In this document: positions 28,928 through 37,669 of the stretch, one piece after another
How positions within the stretch are numbered: position 1 is the stretch's first letter
Layout: the number at the start of each line of letters is the position of its first letter
DNA from: Woeseiaceae bacterium
GTDB lineage: Bacteria > Pseudomonadota > Gammaproteobacteria > Steroidobacterales > Woeseiaceae
Assembly: GCA_021773115.1 (NCBI GenBank)
Contig: JAJFKS010000005.1
Span: 163,390-227,389 of the forward strand
DNA length: 64,000 nucleotides
Direction: 5' to 3'
The notes under the pieces: generated by a model
Databases searched by the model: none
Told to the model about the DNA's origin: nothing
The model's input: the letters and a program-made list of their open reading frames with translations, nothing else
Made by a program: the position numbers and the translations under genes

Positions 28928-28963
28928 CAAACATCAGACAACAAGGGCGCGGTCATCTTTTCG

Positions 28964-30541
28964 CTAGAAACGAGCGACGCTGTAATGCGGATCATCCTCG
29001 GCAACTTCCACCTCGACCAGGCTGCCCGCGGCGGTAATCATTTTTTGACACTCGGTGCTCAGGTGACGCAATCGCAGTTTCTTGCCCGCATTTCTATAGC
29101 GCTCAGTGATGGCGTTCAGTGCCTCAAGACTGGAGTAGTCAGCGACTCGTGCGTCTTTGAAATCGATGATGACCACGTCCGGGTCGTTGGCAGGCCACAG
29201 GCGTTCTGAAAACTCCCGCACCGAGCCGAAATACAGCACTCCCTGAAGATTGTAGATGCGCGTGCCCGGCTCGATGTCCTGCGGCATCAGCCGTACGTGG
29301 TGCGCGCTTTTCCACGCAAATACCAGCGCAGAAAGCACGACACCGATGAAGACGGCCAGTGCCAGGTTGTGCAGTAACACGGTCGTCATCGTGACCACGA
29401 GGATCACAAATATATCGGTCCCGGGTACCTTGCCGAAGGTGCGGAACGTGGCCCACTCAAAGGTGCCGATGACCACCATGAACATGACGCCTACCAGTGC
29501 TGCGATGGGAATCTTCACGATGACCGGTCCGCCAACGAGGATGAACACGACCAGTGCCAGTGCAGCCACCAGGCCCGATGTACGACCACGCCCACCCGAC
29601 TTTATATTGATGAGACTCTGCCCGATCATGGCACAGCCGCCCATGCCGCCAAACAGACCGGACAGGAAGTTTGCGCCACCCTGTGCGAGGCACTCGCGGT
29701 TACCCTGGCCGCGTGTTTCCGTTAAGTCATCGATGAGCTGCAGTGTCATCAGGGATTCGATCAAGCCGACCATGGCGACGGCGACGGCAACGCCGCCGAT
29801 AAGGAGTATCGTTTCGCGATCCCAGATGATATCGCCGGGCCAGCTCAGAACGGGCAATGCGCCGCGCAACTCCCCGCTGCCGGTTCCCTCGAATAGCACA
29901 TCCGAAACAGTCTTCGTGTCGACGATGTCAAAAAAGCTCAAACAGCCGACCGCGACAATAGCGACCAGAATCGACGGGATCGCCGAGGTGATCCTGGGAA
30001 AAAACTGGATGATGAACATGGTCAGCAGCGCGAGAGCGCTCATGACCAGCAACTGGTTGGTCGCGAGCCATTGTCCGTCGACGGTTTGGAAGGACTTGAA
30101 CTGCGAAATCAGGATGACGATTGCAAGGCCGTTCACGAAGCCCATCATTACCGGATGTGGTACCAGCCGGATGAAACGACCGAGCTTGAGTACCGCAACC
30201 AGGCCCTGGATAAGGCCCGCGAGCATCAGTGTTGCAAACATGTACTGCATGCCGAGGTTATCGATGCCGAGCTCAGCGCCGGCGACGTTGCCCATTTCAA
30301 CGGATTTGGCAACGACGACCGCGATCGCGCCGGTCGCGCCGGATATCATGCCCGGCCGACCGCCAAAGGCCGATGTGATCAGGCCCAGCATCACGGCGGA
30401 CCAGAGCCCAACAATTGGATCGACCTTGGCGACAAAAGAAAAGGCAATCGCTTCAGGAACAAGCGCAAGTGCAACGGTCAGTCCGGATAGCGTATCGGCT
30501 TTCCAGGTACCGTTGGTTTTTGTGAATAAGTTAAAGATCAT
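28964..30541 (-). CDS. SulP-family inorganic anion transporter with C-terminal STAS domain
   Basis: DTLSGLTVALALVPEAIAFSFVAKVDPIVGLWSA; GRPGMISGATGAIAVV; C-terminal YFGSVREFSERL...VVIIDFKDARVADYSSLEAL. Confidence 0.92.
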   Translation of the reverse strand: MIFNLFTKTNGTWKADTLSGLTVALALVPEAIAFSFVAKVDPIVGLWSAVMLGLITSAFGGRPGMISGATGAIAVVVAKSVEMGNVAGAELGIDNLGMQYMFATLMLAGLIQGLVAVLKLGRFIRLVPHPVMMGFVNGLAIVILISQFKSFQTVDGQWLATNQLLVMSALALLTMFIIQFFPRITSAIPSILVAIVAVGCLSFFDIVDTKTVSDVLFEGTGSGELRGALPVLSWPGDIIWDRETILLIGGVAVAVAMVGLIESLMTLQLIDDLTETRGQGNRECLAQGGANFLSGLFGGMGGCAMIGQSLINIKSGGRGRTSGLVAALALVVFILVGGPVIVKIPIAALVGVMFMVVIGTFEWATFRTFGKVPGTDIFVILVVTMTTVLLHNLALAVFIGVVLSALVFAWKSAHHVRLMPQDIEPGTRIYNLQGVLYFGSVREFSERLWPANDPDVVIIDFKDARVADYSSLEALNAITERYRNAGKKLRLRHLSTECQKMITAAGSLVEVEVAEDDPHYSVARF

Positions 30542-30673
30542 CAGGCAATAGAAGTCACGTAAGTCGCAGCGAGACTGGCGACTCGGACGCAGTGGTTAGG
30601 AGGGGCGGGCGGCGGAGTCTACAGCAAATCGACGTGCTTGGAACAGGACATCGTGCGCAATTGCGGAATAGTC

Positions 30674-31159
30674 CTACAATTGCTTGCAGGCACGCAGTTG
30701 CCGCGTCAGTGCCAGCAACTCTGCAAGATACTCCTCACCCTGTGCCTTCGTGTAGGCATTAGCTCGCATCTCGAGATCAATCCCATCGATCGCATCGCGC
30801 GTCAATTTTTCACATTCGGCACGGTCGTCTGACGCCGGTTCGGGCAGCGGTGCTTCGGTGGCCGCTGGTGGTTTAGCGGGCTCGTCGAAGGGGTTCACGA
30901 AATCAAAGCTGTCACCAGCCGCGGCGGGTGTGCCGCTATCGCTATGACTCTCATCGGCTTCATCGCCCTTGTCGACAGGCACTGCAGGCTCGGCGCACGG
31001 GATTTCCTGAAACGCGAACGTGCCGTCGTCCTGCAAACAACGATGGATCCGGGTATCCGCTGCAACGCCGCCAGCCGCGAACAACAATACTGCAATGGCG
31101 ATGCACGCAGCGGATTGCATGCTCCTTCGACGCATGACTCGGGCCCTAAATGGCAACAT
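30674..31159 (-). CDS. Exported DUF4124-like protein
   Basis: Signal peptide; RIHRCLQDDGTFAFQEIPC motif; acidic/Pro-rich linker. Confidence 0.65.
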   Translation of the reverse strand: MLPFRARVMRRRSMQSAACIAIAVLLFAAGGVAADTRIHRCLQDDGTFAFQEIPCAEPAVPVDKGDEADESHSDSGTPAAAGDSFDFVNPFDEPAKPPAATEAPLPEPASDDRAECEKLTRDAIDGIDLEMRANAYTKAQGEEYLAELLALTRQLRACKQL

Positions 31160-31260
31160 ATTTCCTACAAGCTTCGACCATGGAAGTTGAGTTTACACTG
31201 CGCATGATAGCCAGGTTGCGGTTCGGCATTGTGGTGCAGACAGGTCGACGTCAGTCGCAT

Positions 31261-32940
31261 TTATGCCAAAGACTTTGTCTTACAGAAGGTCACTGCGGCC
31301 TCGATCGCATCCTTCCGGTCTTCGAACTGCTGTTCAAGCGGAATACGATCGAGGACACCCATACCGCTGAGCGCCCGCAGCGCGTGGCCTGTTAAGCCCG
31401 ACACGATGACATGCCGATCATGCTTTCGTGACAGGACGATCATTTCATCGAACGCCAGTGCCGCACTTGGGTCGACATAGCCGGCGTGCGTAAAGTCGTA
31501 AATGACCACATCACGGGGGCTTATCGCCTGAGTGTCGCGGCGAGCCAGGTCGCGCGCCGATGCATAGGAAAACGAACCATGTAGCTGAGTAATCAGCACA
31601 CGCCCATTGACGGTATTCAAAAGGGCTTTTTCGGCAGCCGTGAGTAGTTCGAGTTCGTTGGCGTCCGCAGATTGCTTTAGTCCTTTGACCTGTTCTTCGG
31701 CGAGCCAACGCGAATTGACGAATCCTGCCAGGATAATGCCAACACCAACGGCGGTAATCAGGTCGACGAAGACGGTCAGCCCGAGAGTTACCAGCATCAC
31801 GACGACTTTTTCCCTGGGTACGCGTCGTATGCGTTTCAGATAACCCCAGTCGATGATGTCCCAACCGACCTTCATCAGAATGGCGGCCAGAATAGTGGTT
31901 GGTACAAAGGCGACGATCGGGCCAAGGCCTAATGCAAGTGCCAACAGGATGATGGCATGCAACATTCCCGATACCGGGCTTCGACCCCCGGCCCGGACGT
32001 TGACTACGGTTCGCATTGTTGCACCAGCACCCGGTAGGGCACCTAACAAGCCGGCAAGCAGATTTCCGATGCCCTGTCCGACGAGTTCCTTGTCGGGGTC
32101 ATGTTGTGTTTTTGTGACTGAGTCGGCAACGAGTGATGTCAGCAGACTGTCGATTGAACCCAACAGCGCGAGAATGAATGCGGGTTGCAGCATCGTCGCC
32201 ATACCACCGCTGGATAATGTCGGCATGACGATCTCAGGTATTCCCGACGGCACTTCGCCGATAACGGGTAAGCCCTGAAAGACCAGCGCCGAAATGCTCG
32301 TACCAATTACCAGGATACCGAGCGGGGCCGGTAGTAACTGGGCAAGCCGTTTCGGCCAATATATGAGGATCAGTAGTGCGGCAACAGCAAAGGCAACTGC
32401 ACGAAAATCGATTGCGTCGAATTGCAGTGCAGTCAGGGTCTGCAGGGTGCCGGTGACACCTTGCGTTGAGGCAGGCGAGCCGAGAAACGGTAGCGTTTGA
32501 ATGATCACGATGATCACGCCGATACCGGTCATGAATCCGGACACGACCGATGCGGGTGTGTAGGTAACGTATTTACCGACACGAAGTATTCCGAACAGTA
32601 TTTGAATGACGCCGCCAAGCATCACAATGGTAAATGCCTCGGCAAGGTTTTCGGCGTGGGTCGCAACGACTGCGCCCATAACGACGGTCATTGGGCCGGT
32701 CGGGCCGGATATCTGTGCCGGTGTGCCGCCAAACAACGAGGCGAAAAATCCCGTCGCGATAGCACCGTACAATCCGGCAACGGCACCGGCACCCGAGGCA
32801 ACACCGAAGGCAAGAGCAAGCGGCAGTGCAACGACCGCCGCCGTGATTCCGCCGAAAATATCGCCGCGAATATTGTGGCTACTCTGGCCACCGCTTGGTC
32901 GGCCAAACAGGTTCGGTGTTAAAAGTTTTAGAACGGACAC
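31261..32940 (-). CDS. SulP-family transporter with C-terminal STAS domain
   Basis: GDIFGGITAAVVALPLALAFGVASGAGAVAGLYGAI; GTPAQISGPTGPMTVVM; C-terminal DVVIYDFTHAGYVDPSAALAF. Confidence 0.92.
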   Translation of the reverse strand: MSVLKLLTPNLFGRPSGGQSSHNIRGDIFGGITAAVVALPLALAFGVASGAGAVAGLYGAIATGFFASLFGGTPAQISGPTGPMTVVMGAVVATHAENLAEAFTIVMLGGVIQILFGILRVGKYVTYTPASVVSGFMTGIGVIIVIIQTLPFLGSPASTQGVTGTLQTLTALQFDAIDFRAVAFAVAALLILIYWPKRLAQLLPAPLGILVIGTSISALVFQGLPVIGEVPSGIPEIVMPTLSSGGMATMLQPAFILALLGSIDSLLTSLVADSVTKTQHDPDKELVGQGIGNLLAGLLGALPGAGATMRTVVNVRAGGRSPVSGMLHAIILLALALGLGPIVAFVPTTILAAILMKVGWDIIDWGYLKRIRRVPREKVVVMLVTLGLTVFVDLITAVGVGIILAGFVNSRWLAEEQVKGLKQSADANELELLTAAEKALLNTVNGRVLITQLHGSFSYASARDLARRDTQAISPRDVVIYDFTHAGYVDPSAALAFDEMIVLSRKHDRHVIVSGLTGHALRALSGMGVLDRIPLEQQFEDRKDAIEAAVTFCKTKSLA

Positions 32941-32994
32941 TTGCAGTCTGGTCGTGGATACCGGGCCAATGATGCTGCTTATGGATTCAATTTG

Positions 32995-33762
32995 CTACTG
33001 TGGATTCCGCCGGTTTACATCACTCGAGTCTTCCTGTAGCTGCCCGAGTGAGCCCGCATCCGTCACAATAAGGTCCATGGCGACGTCGTGGGCCTGTGGA
33101 TAAATTGACGGCAGCCGACAGATCTCCAGCCCGATACCGACAGTTACGGGTCGAGGATCCATTTCGGACAACGTCCGGTCGTAATAACCGCCGCCATGAC
33201 CCAGTCGATGCCTCCGATCGTCGAAGCCAAGCAACGGAATCAATAGCACGTCGACTTCGACGAGCTGTCGTGTCGCTGGCGCAGGTATTCCCCATGGCCC
33301 CGATTCGTCCAGCTTGTCACCGGGGTGCCAGGCCCAGAATTCAAGGGGCTGCTTCGGTTCAATGATGACGGGAAGGGCAGCTTCGACGCCCTGGTCGGTG
33401 AGTGCCGTCATTAACGGCCGCAAATCAATTTCACCTGCCATCGGCCAGTAGAAGCCAACTCGTTGACGACGTGAAAAAACGCCAGTGTTTTGCAGGTTCT
33501 CAACTATCCTTTTCGTGCATCGAGCGCGCTCATCGTAGTTAAGCTCACGTCGTAACGTGCGTAGTTGTGAACGTGTCGCAACTCGCCAGGACTGTACGGT
33601 GTCCCATGCCGACCCTGCGTCCGCATCCTTATCTTCTGCAAGCGCGGTACCAAGGTAATTCGGATCCAGCTCATGCTGATAGCACGGCGGCGACGCGTAG
33701 TCCCGAGGCTCAGTTTCGTGATCGTCTGCGCCGGGTTGTTTCTTGTCGGATGGGGATGACAT
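32995..33762 (-). CDS. 5-formyltetrahydrofolate cyclo-ligase with N-terminal extension
   Basis: FYWPMAGEIDLRPLM, PLLGFDDRRHRLGHGGGYYDRTL. N-terminal extension YASPPCYQHELDPNYLG. Confidence 0.88.
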   Translation of the reverse strand: MSSPSDKKQPGADDHETEPRDYASPPCYQHELDPNYLGTALAEDKDADAGSAWDTVQSWRVATRSQLRTLRRELNYDERARCTKRIVENLQNTGVFSRRQRVGFYWPMAGEIDLRPLMTALTDQGVEAALPVIIEPKQPLEFWAWHPGDKLDESGPWGIPAPATRQLVEVDVLLIPLLGFDDRRHRLGHGGGYYDRTLSEMDPRPVTVGIGLEICRLPSIYPQAHDVAMDLIVTDAGSLGQLQEDSSDVNRRNPQ

Positions 33763-34325
33763 CAGGCAGGAATCTGCTCAAAACAGATCGCGCTGGCCTC
33801 GGATGTTGCGATCGGTTCTTTCAATAGCTGACAATAATGTGGCTGGCCGTCGGCATGTTGTCGTGCGAAGTAACGACAATCCCGGCACTGCCCAAATGCT
33901 TGTCGATCCTGCGCTGCGAGCCGAGCTGACAGCAAGGCCTCCAGTCCGTCAGCCAGCGCGCTGTGTTGTGAACTGCCCAGGCGTTCGAGTGCATGAACCG
34001 TCGAGATGAGCGGATCGCGGCTCAGCAATTTTCGCCCTTTTGCGGTCAATGACAAGGTATTGCTGCGGCGGTCTTTGCTGTTCACTCGCTTTTTGACGAG
34101 GCCCTTGGTTTCAAGCGCTTTCAGGGTTTGCGAGACCGTGCCTTTGGTCAAGCCAAGATAGGTGGTCAACGCTGCGGCGGTCATCGAGAAGCGATTTGCG
34201 TGCTGCAGGTAGCGCAATGCCTCCCAGTGCACCGGCAATAAGCCCTCGGCGTGAGCTTCTGTGGTGAGCAGACGCCCGACTCGCTCCAGCAGTGCGGCGC
34301 TGTGACTGTAGTCGTCCGATTTCAT
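33762..34325 (-). CDS. MarR-family regulator with Cys-rich C-terminal tail
   Basis: Winged helix FSMTAAALTTYLGLTKGTVSQTLKALETKGLVKKRVNSKDRRSNTLSLTAKG; tail FGQCRDCRYFARQHADGQPHYCQLLKEPIATSEASAICFEQIPA. TGATG overlap with the next gene. Confidence 0.88.
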   Translation of the reverse strand: MKSDDYSHSAALLERVGRLLTTEAHAEGLLPVHWEALRYLQHANRFSMTAAALTTYLGLTKGTVSQTLKALETKGLVKKRVNSKDRRSNTLSLTAKGRKLLSRDPLISTVHALERLGSSQHSALADGLEALLSARLAAQDRQAFGQCRDCRYFARQHADGQPHYCQLLKEPIATSEASAICFEQIPA

Positions 34326-34334
34326 CAGCCTATA

Positions 34335-34400
34335 GTATCGACTCAAAACCACTCTTGCAATTCCACCTGTGGATCGTTATGCTCACAACGGTATCGACTC
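34335..34400. promoter_or_regulatory. Pair of 10-bp direct repeats (GTATCGACTC) in the marR/exported-protein divergent promoter
   Basis: GTATCGACTC at 34335-34344 and 34391-34400. Confidence 0.5.
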
Positions 34401-34420
34401 GACACTAAAGGACAGGAACA

Positions 34421-35140
34421 ATGAAACCCACTATCGCCACAGTTCTCATCGCCGGATTCGTTGCGAATACCGTATCCGCACATGAAATCCTTAGCCCGGT
34501 CGACAGCAGCAAAGCCGCGGCCTTTGATATCACCAAAGCCGGTGCGACCACGGATGGACGACTGACAACCTTCGCGATGGAACTGGTTGGCACGGCGGGC
34601 AGCATCAAGCCGACCCCCGTTGGCCAGTTAGCTGGCGCTAAAGTCGAGTCCTATGTTTGGCCAACGAGTCTGGATCCCGAAGTCGTCGGCTTCGACAAGG
34701 CTTCAGGTATTTTGTCACTCGCCATCACCGCGCATCCGGATTTCGATGACACCCCGTTGTTCGATGAAGATCAGGATGGCGACCCCGCGAACGACGGTGC
34801 CGACTGGCATTCACATTGGGTTGTACTGGTCGAAGACGCGGCCTGTGGCGCGGGACTCAAGGTCCGCGACGTCTCACCCGGTGTCGATCTGCTGCCTGCC
34901 ACCGCACCGTATCTGCCGATCGCACTCGATAGCCCTGGTATGAGTCCCACTCTCGACGGTCGAACTGCAAAGATAACGGTACCGGTCAGCGATACCGAGA
35001 ACGTTTCCTTTGATGCGGTGACCGCTGAACTCCAGGTCAACGAAAAAACCGAGGTGCCACTGTTGTGCGTCACCGGCGTCCATGATGTCGCTTCGGGTAA
35101 CCTGTCATTGCCAGGCCGTGTGACCGCCGTCGAACCGTAG
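34421..35140 (+). CDS. Exported protein of unknown function
   Basis: Signal peptide MKPTIATVLIAGFVANTVSAHE; acidic DEDQDGDPANDGADWHSHW segment; RBS AAAGGACA. Confidence 0.7.
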   Translation: MKPTIATVLIAGFVANTVSAHEILSPVDSSKAAAFDITKAGATTDGRLTTFAMELVGTAGSIKPTPVGQLAGAKVESYVWPTSLDPEVVGFDKASGILSLAITAHPDFDDTPLFDEDQDGDPANDGADWHSHWVVLVEDAACGAGLKVRDVSPGVDLLPATAPYLPIALDSPGMSPTLDGRTAKITVPVSDTENVSFDAVTAELQVNEKTEVPLLCVTGVHDVASGNLSLPGRVTAVEP

Positions 35141-35220
35141 ACAAGGCCGGAATCTGATGCGCGCCAAAATCACACATCGCGGCCGCAGCGAAGACCGTAT
35201 ATTTGCTGTAACTTGCGTCC

Positions 35221-35679
35221 ATGGACAAATTTTTAAGACAGGCGATTGATGAAGCCCAAGCGGGACTCCGCGACGGTGGCATCCCGATTGGATCAGTGCT
35301 GGTTGTCGGTGACCGCATCGTTGGGCGCGGGCACAATCAACGCGTGCAAAAAGGCAGTCCAGTATTGCACGCGGAAATGGATTGCCTGGAAAATGCCGGT
35401 CGACTACCGGTATCCGAATACCGCAAAGCGGTGCTCTACTCAACCTTGTCGCCCTGCGATATGTGTAGCGGAGCAATTCTGCTGTACGGCATTCCAAAAG
35501 TTGTCATTGGCGAGAATCGAAGCTTTCAGGGGCCGGAAGACTACCTGCGTTCGCGGGGTGTCAAAATCGAAGTTGTGGACGACAATGTATGTCGAAAACT
35601 GATGCACGACTTCATCGAGGCAAGCAGCTCACTCTGGAACGAAGATGTCGGTGAAGATGAGGCGACGCTCAAGTCATGA
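35221..35679 (+). CDS. Cytosine/nucleoside deaminase, closely resembling fungal Fcy1-type cytosine deaminase
   Basis: HAEMDCLENAGR and TLSPCDMCSGAILLYGIPKVVIGENRSF zinc motifs; C-terminal VVDDNVCRKLMHDFI matches the fungal-type tail. Confidence 0.87.
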   Translation: MDKFLRQAIDEAQAGLRDGGIPIGSVLVVGDRIVGRGHNQRVQKGSPVLHAEMDCLENAGRLPVSEYRKAVLYSTLSPCDMCSGAILLYGIPKVVIGENRSFQGPEDYLRSRGVKIEVVDDNVCRKLMHDFIEASSSLWNEDVGEDEATLKS

Positions 35680-35911
35680 TGGCTTGTCGATTTTTTGAAA
35701 GGTCCGGAACCAGCATCGCTCGCCACCAACCAGTATCGAACTGAACTTGACGAGTTCGCCGGTCGGGTCTGTGACGAACGCAATCGACTCGTGAAATTTC
35801 AGTTCGTAGCATGGTCCCCAGAACGTAGCCCGGTACCATTGAGAGTTGTGCCCCTCCACCAGAAGTGCGTCTCCCTAGAATTAGAATGCTTGCGAATGGC
35901 TTGGTAAACAT
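35674..35911 (-). pseudogene. DUF6491-like gene remnant (frameshifted, truncated)
   Basis: RBS (AAGGAG) and ATG at 35911 give MFTKPFASILILG...; the conserved part GDALLVEGHNSQWYRATFWGPCYELKFHESIAFVTDPTGEL...RCWFRTFQKI is in a different frame, preceded by an in-frame TAG. Confidence 0.45.
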
Positions 35912-36040
35912 TTCTCAACTCCTTGGTCATCCACGTCGGACGACACGGTTTCATTGAAATAATGTTACCTTTGGTCAGCTAAACGCACGCTTTCCGGACT
36001 GTTAAAGTTTCTTAATGTTGCTGACCGAGCCACTGGGAGA

Positions 36041-36529
36041 ATGCTGGTGAAAAACAAATACATGAGAACCGTTTTTCTATTGTCGATGTCGGGCTTTGCT
36101 GCTTTAGCCGGCTGCGCGCCCGGTGCCGTTGTTTACAATAGCCCGAAAGACGAAGCACTCGAACTGGAATCACCAGCCGCGGCTCATGCGCGAAGTGAAG
36201 CGCTGCAAACGGTAGCCGAAAGCCGTCGTTTGGTTGCCGAGGGCATGGCGCAGCTGGCGAGGGCTCGCGAGAAAATTATTCTGGGTGAGCAAAGGCTGAT
36301 TGAGGCTGACAAATTGAGTGAGCGGGCAGCAAGCGCCGGTTCTGCGATGATGCTTGATCGTGCCGCTGGCAAAATTCGTGAGGCCAACGAGATGATTCTG
36401 CTTAATCAACAGGAAATCGCCGAGGCTCAGCGCAAAATCCGTGACGGTCGCATGCAGATGAACGTCGCAGCAAACCTGCTCAGAGAGCTTGATGATGAGC
36501 GCATTAGAGTGCCGCAATCAGACCGGTAA
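36041..36529 (+). CDS. Coiled-coil lipoprotein of unknown function
   Basis: Lipobox FAALAGC; long Ala/Glu/Arg-rich heptad-like helix. Confidence 0.7.
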   Translation: MLVKNKYMRTVFLLSMSGFAALAGCAPGAVVYNSPKDEALELESPAAAHARSEALQTVAESRRLVAEGMAQLARAREKIILGEQRLIEADKLSERAASAGSAMMLDRAAGKIREANEMILLNQQEIAEAQRKIRDGRMQMNVAANLLRELDDERIRVPQSDR

Positions 36530-36536
36530 GCGAAAC

Positions 36537-37634
36537 TCAGTCGATCCCGCGGCCGAGAACACTGTGTCGATGCGCGTAGCCGAAATATATTGCCAGGCCA
36601 ATGGCCATCCAGATTGCAAAGCGCAGCCAGGTGATTGCGGGCAACTCGATCATCAGCCAGGCGCAAGACAACACGCCGGCAGCGGGAACGAACGGACTGA
36701 ACGGTGTCCGAAACGGCCGCTCAAGTGACGGCTGCTGTATTCTGAGAACAATCACACCTCCACAAGCCAGCGCAAACGCCGCCAATGTGCCGATATTGAC
36801 GAGTTCAGCTATTTGCCCAAGCGGTATCAGTCCGGCGACCAACGCGATGATTATGCCGCAAAGCGCGATCACTTTTACCGGGGTTCGGGACCGCCGCGAA
36901 ACCTCACCGAAAGCACGAGGCAGCAAGCCATCACGTGACATGGCGAAGAATATACGGGTCTGGCCGTAGTATGAAACCAGCATCACTGATGTCAGCCCAG
37001 CGATGGCGCCGGCTGCTACAACCCCGGCTGCCACGTTCTGGCCAATATTCAGCAATGCTGATGAAACTGGCGAGGCAACATTCAGGCTCTGGTATGGCGC
37101 GATTAATGTAAGCAGCGCTGCAACTGCGATGTACAGTGCCGTGCAAATAATGAGTGAACCGATGATGCCGCGTGGCATGTCACGTTGAGGATTGCGAGTC
37201 TCTGCGGCTGCTGTCGATACCGCATCGAAGCCGATGAAAGCAAAAAACACCAACGCCGCACCGTGCATGACGCCCGTCCAGCCGAATGGCATGAATGGCC
37301 GCCACAAGTCGAATCGCAGGTGGAAAAAGGCGACCAGCAAGAAGACAGCAATCGCGATCAATTTGACCGCTACGATCGCTGCGTTGAAACGCGCGCTCGT
37401 TTTGACGCCGATCGCGAGCAATATGCCGAGCGCCAGAACGATGAGGACTGCCGGCAAATTCAGGATGCCGCCATCCAGCGGTCCGTGCATTAGCGACATC
37501 GGCACGTGAAGACCAAATACCGCCAGCTCGTCAGTCACGTAGCCTGCCCAGCCGACCGCTACTGCCGAGACGGCGAGGGCATACTCAAGGACAAGGAAAG
37601 CTAATGCATAGACACGCGGCGACAGCGGGCTCAT
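36537..37634 (-). CDS. APC-family amino acid permease, apparently N-terminally truncated
   Basis: Homology begins at VLEYALAVSAVAVGWAGYV (normally around TM3) and continues (FFAFIGFDAVSTAAAETRNPQRDMPRGIIGSL) to a normal C-terminus; N-terminal TMs absent. Confidence 0.8.
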   Translation of the reverse strand: MSPLSPRVYALAFLVLEYALAVSAVAVGWAGYVTDELAVFGLHVPMSLMHGPLDGGILNLPAVLIVLALGILLAIGVKTSARFNAAIVAVKLIAIAVFLLVAFFHLRFDLWRPFMPFGWTGVMHGAALVFFAFIGFDAVSTAAAETRNPQRDMPRGIIGSLIICTALYIAVAALLTLIAPYQSLNVASPVSSALLNIGQNVAAGVVAAGAIAGLTSVMLVSYYGQTRIFFAMSRDGLLPRAFGEVSRRSRTPVKVIALCGIIIALVAGLIPLGQIAELVNIGTLAAFALACGGVIVLRIQQPSLERPFRTPFSPFVPAAGVLSCAWLMIELPAITWLRFAIWMAIGLAIYFGYAHRHSVLGRGID

Positions 37635-37669
37635 TTCTGGGTCATCGAATCCTTGTTCGATGGCCGGCT

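Noticed and set aside
29256-30551. 431-aa plus-strand ORF
   Set aside because: Antisense shadow of the SulP gene 28964..30541; Pro/Ser/Thr/Arg-rich composition typical of GC-rich reverse frames.
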